Assembly (NCBI GenBank): GCA_049511415.1
Contig: JBEKYC010000044.1
Location: forward strand, 1 to 59,752
DNA from: Bog-159 sp049511415
Lineage (GTDB): Bacteria > Acidobacteriota > Terriglobia > Bryobacterales > Bryobacteraceae
Direction: 5' to 3'
DNA length: 59,752 nt
Of the stretch, positions 1 to 9,078 are shown in pieces. Made by a program: the position numbers and the translations under genes. The notes beneath the pieces were generated by a model. The model was not told where the DNA came from, ran no database searches, and worked only from the letters and a program-made list of their open reading frames with translations. The stretch's first letter is position 1, and every line of letters begins with the position of its first letter.

Positions 1-2309
1 AGATCGGGCAGCAGCGCGGCTTGTTCGGCTTGATGCCGGCGATGCAGCAGGTAACCGAGGGTGGCGAGCGCGGTGGCCGCCATGAGGTACGCGGCGAGAA
101 ATGGCCACGCGAGCGCGGCGGGGCGGAGGACGGTGAAGGAGCGGGAGACGGGGGCGGACCAGGGTCCGGTGAAGACGCGGCCTTGTACTTCGAGTCGATG
201 CGATCCGGTGGAGAGCGAGCCGAGCGGCAGATCGAGATTTTTCGTTTCGAGCCAGGCTTTTTGATCGGGCAGGAGGCGGTAGCGAATGCGTAGGGCGTTG
301 CGCCGGTCGAACTGGAGGGAGCCGATGTGGGCGGTGATTTTGGAGCCGCGGGGGAAGGTGCTGACGGCTTCGGCGAGGCGGGGCGCGTCGTTGTCGTAGG
401 AGATGGCGGAGACGAAGACTTGTGAGGCGAATTGGGGCGTGACCAGATCGGAAGAGGGCATGTAGTGAACGATGTTCACATCAATTCCGAACCAAATAGA
501 ACCGTCCGTGTCCGCGAAATAGCTCCCGGTATTCACGCCCACGCCCGGCAAACCATCCACCTGGTCGAAATGCACCCACCTCCCGACTTCGGCATCCGCC
601 GGTCGCGAGACGGATACTCCACGATTTCCGCCACGCCAAAGCCAACCCCGTGAGTCGACGTCAAACGTGACACTTTCGGGGTCCTCGATCTCATCCCCGG
701 CGCGGAACTGCCGGACGTTAAACCGGCCGTTGGCGGTAGGGCGGATCCGCGCGAACGCAGGCGTATTGTAGTAGCCATACCAAATGTCGCCATCGGGGAG
801 AGCGGCGAGCGACCAGCAAGCGTTCACTAACAGGCCATCCTTTGTGGTGATCTCTCGCCAGCTGCCGTCTTCGCTCCTGTTCACCAGGCCTCCGTTGTAG
901 CAGGCCCACAACTTCCGGGCATGGTCCTCATATTGAATGTCAAGTACGTTGCTTGACGGTTGAGTATCAAGACGGTGAAACGCGAGGTTCAGGCGTGGGC
1001 CCTGCTGCTTCAGACGCCCGATCGCAATGCCTCCCAACCACACCTCGCGGCTGGGGGTCTTCGCCAGCCGGAGGCCGTAGTATCGCGACGTGGTGCGGGC
1101 CACGAGCGCTCCATCGCGCCGCATCATCGCAACGCCTCCTGGATTCAGCGCTACCAGGAGATTTTCGGCCGAGGGTAACAGATTCATCACCACGCCGATT
1201 TTTTCAAAGGATGCTATGCGCTGCCAGTGCTGTCTATCCTTGCTCAAGACTCCGACATCGTGATTCAGCCCTGCATAGATGTCTGTTCCGTTTCGTTGGA
1301 TGCACCATGGATCGTCCACACCGTCGCGCGCCGTCCAGAACTCCATGCGGAAGGGCGACGCGAATCGGTAGAGTCCTTGGGCACCGCCCAACCACAGCGT
1401 GCCATCCCTAGCTTGAATCGCAGCGAATAGAGCGGGGGGTAAACCGTTGGCTGGCTTCGCGATGCGAAACGCGCCAGGTCGCCCAGCCGCCAGGATATCG
1501 GAACCAACCAGCACCATGGAACCGTCTGGTGCTTCACGCATATTTGCTCCGACGCCTGCCCTTTCGAACGGCGCGGAGCGCCAATGGTGGTCGCCACAAT
1601 CGTACAGGTTGGCATGCTCGGAGCCTACCCATACGCACCCGGAGCGGTCGCGCAGTACCTTCATGTGTCCGGCCCCGGCTGGATCTGGAACGGAATGGTG
1701 GCTCACAGGTAGCGTCGCTCCGGAACGCCAGCGAACCACATCCGTCAAACGTATTTCACTCCATCCTCGGCCAAACCGCGGATAGAGGAGTAGTCCACCA
1801 TCGTCGAGCGTTAGGGGGCCCGGCGAATCCAGACTCATCACGGTTTCGGTCTGCCAGGTTCCCCCAACTCGGTGAATCCTGTACAAGGAAGCGTTGTTGG
1901 GAATGCCCCGGCCCAGGGGGCCCATGGCCGCCACGACGAGATCCGGGGCGGCCGCAATTACGCTGATGGCCACGCCTTCAGCAATCTCCTCAACGCGACC
2001 GCTTATAAACCGGTACAAGCCGGTCTCCGCCGCGATCCAGATGGCGCCGACGGAATCCTCGGCGATCTCGTAGCTCTGAACGTGTGGAAATCCGTAATCG
2101 CCGAGAAAGAACAAGTGCGTCCCGTCGAAGCAAGCCAGTTCGTCTCCGCCGATCCACAAACTCCCGCGCGAATCCTGAAACAGCACCTTCACGTTCTTCG
2201 GTGAACCGGCCACGGGCAGAAACGGGTACTGCTGCGCGATAGCGATTGGGCCGAGGGCGACCAGGGCACAAATCACAACGGATGCTCGACCGGAGATTGA
2301 GTTTGCCAT
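1..2309 (-). CDS. Two-component regulator propeller (Reg_prop) sensor protein, partial
   Basis: An open frame of 769 codons runs from an ATG at 2309 off the left edge without a stop. It opens with a signal peptide ending near ALGPIAIAQ. About 650 residues with recurring propeller motifs follow (for example SRGSLWIGG, GAIWIAAETGLYR, DGTLWLGGAQGLYRF, DGDIWYGYY, DGSIWFG), which is the Reg_prop beta-propeller pattern. Around residues 665-735 comes a Y_Y_Y-like beta-sandwich (RIRYRLLPDQKAWLETKN), then a transmembrane segment (WPFLAAYLMAATALATLGYLL) and a basic cytoplasmic start (HRRHQAEQ). In this family a periplasmic propeller senses a ligand, often a polysaccharide fragment, and signals to a cytoplasmic output domain. 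That domain (histidine kinase, other kinase or transcription factor) lies outside the window, so the signalling type is open. The gene is divergent from the GloVer protein at 2455. Confidence 0.88.
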   Translation of the reverse strand, partial: MANSISGRASVVICALVALGPIAIAQQYPFLPVAGSPKNVKVLFQDSRGSLWIGGDELACFDGTHLFFLGDYGFPHVQSYEIAEDSVGAIWIAAETGLYRFISGRVEEIAEGVAISVIAAAPDLVVAAMGPLGRGIPNNASLYRIHRVGGTWQTETVMSLDSPGPLTLDDGGLLLYPRFGRGWSEIRLTDVVRWRSGATLPVSHHSVPDPAGAGHMKVLRDRSGCVWVGSEHANLYDCGDHHWRSAPFERAGVGANMREAPDGSMVLVGSDILAAGRPGAFRIAKPANGLPPALFAAIQARDGTLWLGGAQGLYRFASPFRMEFWTARDGVDDPWCIQRNGTDIYAGLNHDVGVLSKDRQHWQRIASFEKIGVVMNLLPSAENLLVALNPGGVAMMRRDGALVARTTSRYYGLRLAKTPSREVWLGGIAIGRLKQQGPRLNLAFHRLDTQPSSNVLDIQYEDHARKLWACYNGGLVNRSEDGSWREITTKDGLLVNACWSLAALPDGDIWYGYYNTPAFARIRPTANGRFNVRQFRAGDEIEDPESVTFDVDSRGWLWRGGNRGVSVSRPADAEVGRWVHFDQVDGLPGVGVNTGSYFADTDGSIWFGIDVNIVHYMPSSDLVTPQFASQVFVSAISYDNDAPRLAEAVSTFPRGSKITAHIGSLQFDRRNALRIRYRLLPDQKAWLETKNLDLPLGSLSTGSHRLEVQGRVFTGPWSAPVSRSFTVLRPAALAWPFLAAYLMAATALATLGYLLHRRHQAEQAALLPD

Positions 2310-2454
2310 CTTCGTCAACGTTGATGCCCGCGGCATATGTCTCTGCGCGGAATGGGGGCGTCTTGTGCCATGAAATTTTCTTTCAAAAATAGTCTGGCAC
2401 GAATTTCGAGTGCTTGCGCAGATGCAGGCAGTGGAGGCAACGGAAGCTTAATTT

Positions 2455-3924
2455 ATGAATAACACCACGACCAAAATCGTTAGATCAGCCGTCCGCGTAT
2501 ACGCCGCCGCGGCGCTTAGCGCAATGATGGCGGGTATCTCGCCCGCCCAGACTTTTAAGACGCTGTTCAACTTCGATGGCAGCGACGGCGCGAACTCCAC
2601 CTCGGGGCTGGTGCAGGGTCTCAATGGAGAACTTTACGGGACAACCTTGTATGGCGGGACGGGCAGCGGCGGCACGGTTTTCAGGATTACTTCAGGCGGA
2701 AAACTGACCACCTTATACGACTTCAGCTATTGCATCGTAATTGGATGCCCGGATGGCGCGGGCCCCAATGCCGGGGTGATCCAGGCCACTAACGGGGACT
2801 TCTACGGAATAACAACTGGGGGCGGGATTTATGACAGCGGTACGGTCTTCAGACTAACTCCAAGCGGAAAACTGACGACTCTGTACACCTTCTGCTCTCA
2901 ATCCGGGTGCAGCGATGGCCAAGATCCGTACGGAGGGCTGGTTCAGGCCAGCAACGGGGATCTCTACGGGACAACCGCTGGCGGCGGCAATGTCAACCAC
3001 CCCGGGGGCACGATCTTTAAGATCACGCCGAGCGGTACGCTTACTACGCTCTACAGCTTCTGCAGCCAAAGCGATTGTCCGGACGGCGCCGGACCCGAGG
3101 CACGCCTGGTGCAAGCTTCCGATGGGGGCCTCTACGGTACTACGTCCGCGGGCGGAGTCAATATTGGAGGCACGATCTTCAAGATCACTCCAGCAGGCGT
3201 ATTGACCACTCTCTACAGCTTCTGCGCTCTAACCGATTGCCCGGACGGAAGCTTCCCCGGCGGTGGGCTGATTCAAACGACGGACGGAGATTTCTACGGG
3301 ACAACTACTAGCGGAGGCGCCTACGGCTATGGGACGGTGTTCAAATTCACCCCCGGCGGCACGATTGCGACTCTACACAGCTTTTGCGCCGAGACCGGAT
3401 GCCCCGACGGCGCCGATCCATACCCGCCACTGATTCAGGCGAGCGACGGCAACTTCTATGGCACGACGTTAAAAGGTGGAACTGGCGGCACGATATTCTC
3501 AATCACGCCGGGCGGCGTTCTTACAACCCTTTACAGCTTCTGTACCGGGGGCGGCGAATGTACAGACGGGTCGCAACCCTACGGAGGTGTGGCTCAGGCT
3601 ACCAACGGGGATTTCTACGGGACAACGAATACGGGCGGGACCAGCCCTGACTTTGGCACAGTCTTCAGTCTCTCAACTGGATTGGGCCCATTCGTGGAGC
3701 TACAAACCAGCTCGGGCAAAGTCGGATCTAGCGTCAAGATTTTGGGTACACAACTCACGGGTGCGACCAGCGTCACGTTTGATGGCACTGCTGCCACATT
3801 TATAGTTTCGTCGGCCACTTTGATCACCGCCACGGTACCAACGGGCGCCAACACAGGAACGGTCGAAGTGATGACACCCAACGGCACCCTGTCGAGCAGC
3901 GTTCCGTTCCGGGTGAGGCCTTAA
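2455..3924 (+). CDS. GloVer-repeat exported beta-propeller protein with C-terminal IPT/TIG domain
   Basis: The 489-residue protein starts with a signal peptide (about residues 1-32, ending GISPAQ). Seven tandem repeats of about 50 residues then follow. Each carries a core like GGLVQASDGDFYGTT, a glycine-rich turn, GTVFKITPSG and LTTLYSFC, usually with a cysteine pair around the DG turn. This is the Gloeo/Verruco (GloVer, TIGR03803) repeat, and seven copies would suit a seven-bladed propeller. Residues about 410-489 (VELQTSSGKVGSSVKILG onward) look like an IPT/TIG immunoglobulin-like domain. The role is unknown; an extracytoplasmic binding or surface function is inferred. It heads a run of three exported-protein genes on this strand. 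No clear Shine-Dalgarno sequence lies close to the ATG. Confidence 0.88.
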   Translation: MNNTTTKIVRSAVRVYAAAALSAMMAGISPAQTFKTLFNFDGSDGANSTSGLVQGLNGELYGTTLYGGTGSGGTVFRITSGGKLTTLYDFSYCIVIGCPDGAGPNAGVIQATNGDFYGITTGGGIYDSGTVFRLTPSGKLTTLYTFCSQSGCSDGQDPYGGLVQASNGDLYGTTAGGGNVNHPGGTIFKITPSGTLTTLYSFCSQSDCPDGAGPEARLVQASDGGLYGTTSAGGVNIGGTIFKITPAGVLTTLYSFCALTDCPDGSFPGGGLIQTTDGDFYGTTTSGGAYGYGTVFKFTPGGTIATLHSFCAETGCPDGADPYPPLIQASDGNFYGTTLKGGTGGTIFSITPGGVLTTLYSFCTGGGECTDGSQPYGGVAQATNGDFYGTTNTGGTSPDFGTVFSLSTGLGPFVELQTSSGKVGSSVKILGTQLTGATSVTFDGTAATFIVSSATLITATVPTGANTGTVEVMTPNGTLSSSVPFRVRP

Positions 3925-3988
3925 TCTACAGCGCAGCCGAGCAAGGCGGCACAACGGATTCGTAGCCAAGTTTGAGACGAGGTCTTGG

Positions 3989-4900
3989 ATGAAAACGAAA
4001 TTACTGTCTCTCTTTGTGGTCAGCCTGATGACAAGCCCATTGGCGTCCGGGGAACGTCGTTGGGCGGTCCTGGAGGCGCACGGACCGATAGCGGCTGCCA
4101 GTCCACTGATCGCGCTGGTGGAGAGCCGGGTGGTGGATGATCTCACCGGTCAACTGACCTCGGTGAAGGGGATCACGGTCGTAGACCGCGCCAACATCGA
4201 TAAGTTGCTCAAAGAACAGAATTTTCAAAATAGCGATCGCTCATCGCCGGGCACGGCGGTGCGCATCGGAAAACTGTTGGGGGTCGGAGAGATTGTGCTG
4301 GTGCAGGTATACGACTTTAGCTATACAGTGCACAACGAAAGGCATGGCCTCACGACTTACACAATCGGGACGGTCGTGCTGCGGGCCAACGCACGCCTTA
4401 TTGATGTGGGGACCGGAGTGGTTGAAGCCCAGCCCTCTTCCTCATTTCAAGACAGCGTCGAGATTTCAAAGACGAGACAACCGCTCCCTATCGGGCCAGT
4501 TGTGATTCCATCCAAGCAGCAATCGAGTGACCCAAGAGTGATCGTGGATAAAGAATGCGCCAAGGCGAGCGAGACCGTAGTCCGGGAACTCGCCGCTAAA
4601 TTGACGAGTGCGCTGCCGGTCGCGGCAGGTCCTGAGACAGTGAAGGCGTTGGTCGCCGGAATCGCGAATGGCAACGTCTACATCAATCGAGGGATTCAAC
4701 ATGGGATCAAGACGGGTGACAAATTTCAAGTTGTGCGCGAGGCCGGCGTGGGACTCAACGATCCCGAAACGGGAAAGCCCATCGTACATCGACTGCCTGT
4801 GTGCATTTTAACGATAACCAACGTAGACCAAGCCAGCGCGTCGGGCGCCTGTCAGGGGGGAATCCCCCAGACCAACGACGTGGCCGAGCCATTCCAGTAA
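3989..4900 (+). CDS. CsgG-like exported protein with FlgT-type C-terminal domain
   Basis: The 303-residue protein has a signal peptide (about residues 1-21) with no lipobox cysteine, unlike true CsgG lipoproteins. Residues about 22-170 show a CsgG-like pattern: a short beta strand (RRWAVLEA), a helix, GITVVDRANIDKLLKEQNF, and GKLLGVGEIVLVQVYDF, where the protein is tested for its presence in the nucleotide-like fold. Residues about 225-300 (VAGIANGNVYINRGIQHGIK, then GDKFQVVR) resemble the FlgT C-terminal domain. Relatives form outer-membrane secretion or lipoprotein assembly complexes. With no curli genes nearby, the partner is unknown. It lies 64 bp after the GloVer gene and 25 bp before the Sel1-repeat gene, suggesting co-transcription. 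Confidence 0.8.
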   Translation: MKTKLLSLFVVSLMTSPLASGERRWAVLEAHGPIAAASPLIALVESRVVDDLTGQLTSVKGITVVDRANIDKLLKEQNFQNSDRSSPGTAVRIGKLLGVGEIVLVQVYDFSYTVHNERHGLTTYTIGTVVLRANARLIDVGTGVVEAQPSSSFQDSVEISKTRQPLPIGPVVIPSKQQSSDPRVIVDKECAKASETVVRELAAKLTSALPVAAGPETVKALVAGIANGNVYINRGIQHGIKTGDKFQVVREAGVGLNDPETGKPIVHRLPVCILTITNVDQASASGACQGGIPQTNDVAEPFQ

Positions 4901-4925
4901 CACTGCTGTGAGGGGCAAAACAGTT

Positions 4926-6164
4926 ATGATCCGGTATTGGTGGCGACCCAAACACTACGTTCTTCTGATGGCCGCACTGCTCTTGCCCCTGCGCAAGGTG
5001 AGCGCGCAAACTTCATCGCTAGGCCGGATGCTGATCTGCGAGTCCACCAGCAATGTCTGCGATCAGCCCGATGCACGCCTCGAGATCGTGTGGAGGTTCG
5101 ATGGAACGGAAGGAACCGTGAGTTCCCCGGCCAGCCAGGCGGGAGTGCATCTTACCATCGAGAGATTGGACGGCAGCTCGATTGTGGTTCGCGCGGTCGC
5201 TCAGAGTGGACCGGCGGCCGGCCTTGTTGCCGTTTATACCGGCTCAATTCGCGGGAATCGAATTGCGGGTACAGTTCAGTGGTCATGGCCCGGTCGTAAC
5301 TATCCCTCAGGCGGTTTCTTTTCAGGTGTGCTCGGCGATCGGCTTGCGGCAGTAGCCGAACCAGATGCACGCGCCGGTTCTCTGAATGCGCCACCCTCCG
5401 AACTGCTGGTATGCGAGAACGGCGGCTCCTGCAACGCGGCTTGGACGTTTAACGGGCCGACTGGAACAGGGACCTGGTTTACGCGCAATCCAACGCGCGC
5501 CTCCTTGACTCTATTGCGGTTCGACGGGGATTACATCGTCGTCCGCCGCACTGAACCTGCAGGCGGCATCTCGGCCACATACGCCGGGTCCCTGCGCGGC
5601 AACCGCTATGAAGGGACCATCGTTTGGAGCAGCCCGGGCCATCCGGGCGAGTCAACTGGCTACTGGACGGCGACCGTTCCGCACACGACATGTTCCGAAC
5701 AGGACGGGATCGAAGGTACCGACGCCATGCTCGTCGGACGGTATGCCCTGATGTTCAAGCGCGATCGCGACGCTTTGAACTGTTATATCGTCGCTGCCAA
5801 GCTTGGCGACGCGACCGCTCAAGCTGCAGTTGGGCTCCTTTATTACCAGGGCCGCGGTTCGGTTGCCCAGGACTACCAACAGGCCTTCTTCTGGCTGCAC
5901 AAAGCGGCCGATCAGGGAGTCTATGCAGCGCAAAGGACTGTTGCGGAGATGTACACAGCGGGGCAAGGAACGGAGCGGGACCCGACTCAGGCGGCTATTT
6001 ACGCGGCCAGAGCCGATGAGCAGAAGCACGATATGGAGCGGCGCCAGGATTTGGAAGAACGCGAGCAGGCGCGCCACCAGGAGCAGACTCAGCGTGCCGC
6101 GGATCGCTTCGCGCAGTTGATGTCGAGCTTCGTGTTAGGCGCCTCTTTCGGTCTGCTTTTCTAG
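4926..6164 (+). CDS. Exported Sel1-repeat protein with duplicated N-terminal domain
   Basis: I chose the ATG at 4926 (412 residues) because AGGGG lies at 4911-4915 and the protein then opens with a clean signal peptide ending RKVSAQ. An in-frame GTG at 4908 is the alternative. The mature protein has two related beta-rich units of about 100 residues. Both start with LICES/LVCEN and contain IVVR, YTGSIRGNR/YAGSLRGNR and a WSxPG motif, so this is an internal duplication of an unrecognised domain. Residues about 265-365 contain Sel1-type TPR repeats (AKLGDATAQAAVGLLYYQG and ADQGVYAAQRTVAEMYTAGQG). A charged coiled coil and a hydrophobic C-terminus (FVLGASFGLLF) end the protein. Sel1 repeats usually mediate protein contacts; the partner may be one of the two upstream exported proteins. 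Function is unknown. Confidence 0.85.
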   Translation: MIRYWWRPKHYVLLMAALLLPLRKVSAQTSSLGRMLICESTSNVCDQPDARLEIVWRFDGTEGTVSSPASQAGVHLTIERLDGSSIVVRAVAQSGPAAGLVAVYTGSIRGNRIAGTVQWSWPGRNYPSGGFFSGVLGDRLAAVAEPDARAGSLNAPPSELLVCENGGSCNAAWTFNGPTGTGTWFTRNPTRASLTLLRFDGDYIVVRRTEPAGGISATYAGSLRGNRYEGTIVWSSPGHPGESTGYWTATVPHTTCSEQDGIEGTDAMLVGRYALMFKRDRDALNCYIVAAKLGDATAQAAVGLLYYQGRGSVAQDYQQAFFWLHKAADQGVYAAQRTVAEMYTAGQGTERDPTQAAIYAARADEQKHDMERRQDLEEREQARHQEQTQRAADRFAQLMSSFVLGASFGLLF

Positions 6165-6239
6165 GTTGCCGCCGAAGTCAAAACGCGGCAGCCTCCGCCG
6201 CATTGACGCACCCCGAACCGATCCGCTACCATCGGGCCG

Positions 6240-7664
6240 ATGCGGTGGATCGGCTCCGAAACTTTCTGGCTTACACGCCTGGTGTACCAGAGAGGGCTGG
6301 CGCTGATCCTGCTGATCGCCTTCCTGAACGCCGTCTTCGAGTTTAAACCCCTGCTCGGCGAGCACGGACTCTTGCCCGTGCCGCAATTCGTGAAAGCCGT
6401 CCCGTTTAGCGCCTCGCCCAGCCTGTTCTTCTTCGCGCCTACCGACACGGCTTTCACCATCGCCGCCTGGCTGGGGGTATTGCTGGCGGTGCTGGCGCTC
6501 GTCGGCATCGCGGACGGCTTCGGCGCCTGGCTCTCCATGCTCGTCTGGGCGCTCATGTGGCTGCTGTATATCTCGTTCGTCAACGTGGGCCAGATCTTCT
6601 ACGCTTTCGGCTGGGAATCCATCCTGCTGGAAGCGTGCTTCTACGCGATCTTCCTGGGCAGCCGCCGAGCCACGCCGCAGACCATCGGCATTTGGCTGCT
6701 GCGATGGCTGCTGTTCCGCTTGATGTTCGGCGCGGGCCTCATCAAGATGCGCGGCGATCCGTGCTGGCGCGATCTCACCTGTCTCAATTACCACTACGAG
6801 ACGCAGCCCATGCCCGGCCCGTTGAGCTGGTACTTCCATTGGGCGCCCGAGTGGTTCCACAAGTCCGGCGTGCTGTTCAATCATTTCTCGGAACTGGTGG
6901 TGCCGTTCGCCTATTTCCTCCCGCAGCCGATCAGCGCCATTGCCGGCGTCATCACCGTCGCGTTCCAGGCGCTGATTTTTGCCGGCGGGAACCTCTCGTG
7001 GCTGAACGCGCTCACCATCCTGCTGGCTGTCAGCACGTTCGACGACCGATTTCTGAAACGTACGCTGCGCCTGCGTGTGCCAGTCCACTACGCTCCGGCA
7101 TTGGCGCATCGTCTGGCTACAATCGGCGTCGGAATTCTGGTGGCGATCCTGAGTTTCCAGCCGGTGCGCAATATGCTGTCGCCCGCGCAGGTGATGAATA
7201 CCGTCTACAATCGTTTGCATCTGGTGGGAACATACGGCGCATTCGGATCGATCACGCGGCCGCGCTACGAGGTGATTGTGGAGGGAACTGACGAAGCGGT
7301 GCTCACCGCCGCCACCAAGTGGCGTGAATACGAATTCAAAGGCAAGCCTGGCGACCTGGCACGCATGCCGCCGCAAGTCGCGCCGTATCATCTGCGGCTG
7401 GACTGGCTCATGTGGTTCGCGCCGTTTTCGGAATCCGAAGCCGAGCCGTGGTTCGAGCCGTTTCTGCGCAAGTTGCTTGCCGGGGACCGGCCCGTGCTCT
7501 CGCTGCTGCGCACGAATCCGTTTCCACACGCGTCGCCACACTACGTGCGCGCGATGCTCTACGAATACCACTTCACGACACCTGCCGAGCGCGCCGCGAC
7601 CGGTCGATGGTGGACACGCAAGCTGGTCGGCTCGTATTTTCGGCCCATCTATGCCGAGCCATAA
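6240..7664 (+). CDS. Lipase maturation factor family membrane protein
   Basis: This 474-residue polytopic protein has about eight hydrophobic segments between residues 20 and 310, then a soluble C-terminal part. The signatures GLIKMRGDPCWRDLTCLNYHYETQ (shortened: MRGDPCWRDLT, LNYHYETQP), PGPLSWYFHWAPEW and NHFSELVVPF are characteristic of the lipase maturation factor family (LMF1, DUF1222). In animals LMF1 helps fold lipases in the endoplasmic reticulum. The bacterial role is not established, though an envelope protein-folding or redox role is plausible. The length is normal for bacterial members. Its 3' end overlaps the next gene by 14 bp, suggesting translational coupling with the FAD oxidoreductase. 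Confidence 0.9.
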   Translation: MRWIGSETFWLTRLVYQRGLALILLIAFLNAVFEFKPLLGEHGLLPVPQFVKAVPFSASPSLFFFAPTDTAFTIAAWLGVLLAVLALVGIADGFGAWLSMLVWALMWLLYISFVNVGQIFYAFGWESILLEACFYAIFLGSRRATPQTIGIWLLRWLLFRLMFGAGLIKMRGDPCWRDLTCLNYHYETQPMPGPLSWYFHWAPEWFHKSGVLFNHFSELVVPFAYFLPQPISAIAGVITVAFQALIFAGGNLSWLNALTILLAVSTFDDRFLKRTLRLRVPVHYAPALAHRLATIGVGILVAILSFQPVRNMLSPAQVMNTVYNRLHLVGTYGAFGSITRPRYEVIVEGTDEAVLTAATKWREYEFKGKPGDLARMPPQVAPYHLRLDWLMWFAPFSESEAEPWFEPFLRKLLAGDRPVLSLLRTNPFPHASPHYVRAMLYEYHFTTPAERAATGRWWTRKLVGSYFRPIYAEP

Positions 7665-9060
7665 CCAAGAGGCGTACGTTGTTGGCTCGGGCCCCAACGG
7701 TCTCACGGCCGCGATCGTTCTGGCGAAAGCCGGGCTGCGTACCACGGTGTTCGAAGCGCAGCCGACCATCGGCGGCGGCACACGCTCCGCCGCACTGACG
7801 CTACCGGGATTCGTGCACGATATCTGCTCGGCAGTGCATCCGTGGGCAGCCGGTTCGCCAGCCTTCGCCGAGTTCCCGCTCGCGGAACACGGCCTTCAAT
7901 GGATACAGCCGCCGCTACCGCTCGCCCATCCTCTGGATGACGGTTCGGCGGCCGTGTTGGCCCGGTCGTTGGACGAAACCTGCGGTCGGCTCGGCCCCGA
8001 TGGCCCTCGCTATCGGGGCGCGATTAACCCGCTGGTGCAACACTGGCGGGAACTGGTGCCTATGATCCAGGCGCCTCTGTTGCGCTGGCCCCCGCATCCG
8101 TGGTTACTGGCGCGTTTCGGATTGCTGGTGTTGTGGCCGGCGGCGCCGCTCGCCCGTCTGCTCTTCCGCACGGAAGCGGGACGTGCCCTGTTTGCGGGCA
8201 ACGCGGCGCATTCCTTGTTGCCTTTGGAAGCGCTCGGAACGGCGGCCTTTGGCTGGGTGCTGGCGGCTGCGGCACACGCGGTGGGCTGGCCGATCCCTCG
8301 CGGCGGATCGCAAGCCATCGCCGACGCGTTGGCATCGTACTTCCGATCGCTCGGTGGGACGATCATCGTGAACCAGCGCATCCAGTCACTGGACGACTTG
8401 GGCGATGCTTCCATTACTCTCCTCGACGTAACGCCGCGGCAATTTGTAGCGATTGCCGGGGACCGCCTGCCGGCGAATTTTCGCCACAAGCTGGAGGCTT
8501 ACCGCTATGGGCCCGGCGTTTTCAAGATCGATTGGGCGCTGGACGCGCCGATTCCCTGGCGAGCCGCGGAGTGCGCCCGCGCAGGGACTGTCCATGTGGG
8601 TGGCTCGCTGGATGAGATCGCAGCGTACGAGCGTGGAGGCGTCAGCAAAAAGCCATTCGTGCTGGTAGCCCAGCCGAGTATCTTTGACTCGACCCGTGCG
8701 CCGGCCGGAAAACACACGGCATGGGCCTATTGTCACGTGCCGCACGCCTCGACGGCCGATATGACGGACGCGATCGAATCCCAGTTGGAACGTTTCGCGC
8801 CTGGATTCCGGGCAGGCATTCTGGCGCGCCATGTCATGGGACCCGCGGAATTGGAGCTGCACAATGCTAACCTGGTGGGCGGCGATATCACAGGTGGCGC
8901 CCAGGATCTACGGCAACTGGTGCTGAGGCCCACGCGTCTGTTGTACCGTACGCCTCTCGCGGGCGTCTACCTGTGCTCGTCATCCACGCCGCCGGGCGGT
9001 GCCGTGCACGGCATGTGCGGCTACCACGCCGCTCACATGGCGCTCGGAAACCGAAGATAG
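7651..9060 (+). CDS. FAD-dependent oxidoreductase, phytoene desaturase-like (PYROXD2 type)
   Basis: The 469-residue protein has an N-terminal dinucleotide-binding motif (YVVGSGPNGLTAAIVLAKAG, with GSGPNG at residues 12-17) ending in an acidic residue (VFEA). GGGTRSAALTLPGF follows, which is typical of phytoene-desaturase and amine-oxidase-like proteins. The C-terminal FAD-binding part contains LAGVYLCSSSTPPGGAVHGMCGYHAA. The start is the ATG at 7651, inside the end of the lipase maturation factor gene; the open frame extends further upstream, but that part has no conserved sequence. The substrate is unknown, and no carotenoid genes are nearby, so a carotenoid role is not supported. Overlap with the upstream membrane protein suggests a joint function. 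Confidence 0.9.
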   Translation: MPSHNQEAYVVGSGPNGLTAAIVLAKAGLRTTVFEAQPTIGGGTRSAALTLPGFVHDICSAVHPWAAGSPAFAEFPLAEHGLQWIQPPLPLAHPLDDGSAAVLARSLDETCGRLGPDGPRYRGAINPLVQHWRELVPMIQAPLLRWPPHPWLLARFGLLVLWPAAPLARLLFRTEAGRALFAGNAAHSLLPLEALGTAAFGWVLAAAAHAVGWPIPRGGSQAIADALASYFRSLGGTIIVNQRIQSLDDLGDASITLLDVTPRQFVAIAGDRLPANFRHKLEAYRYGPGVFKIDWALDAPIPWRAAECARAGTVHVGGSLDEIAAYERGGVSKKPFVLVAQPSIFDSTRAPAGKHTAWAYCHVPHASTADMTDAIESQLERFAPGFRAGILARHVMGPAELELHNANLVGGDITGGAQDLRQLVLRPTRLLYRTPLAGVYLCSSSTPPGGAVHGMCGYHAAHMALGNRR

Positions 9061-9078
9061 CTGAAATCAGGACCCAAT

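Noticed and set aside
2395..2410. TGGCACG element upstream of the GloVer gene as a sigma-54 promoter
   Set aside because: The -24 half is perfect, but the expected -12 position reads TCGAG and lacks the essential GC, so I do not call it.
7276..7650. Upstream extension of the FAD oxidoreductase frame
   Set aside because: The extension lies in a shifted frame of the lipase maturation factor gene and has no conserved sequence; the FAD motif begins right after the ATG at 7651.
6135..7781. 548-codon open frame on the minus strand
   Set aside because: It is antisense to the lipase maturation factor gene and its translation is rich in Arg, Gln and His without domain motifs, as expected for a shadow frame in GC-rich DNA.
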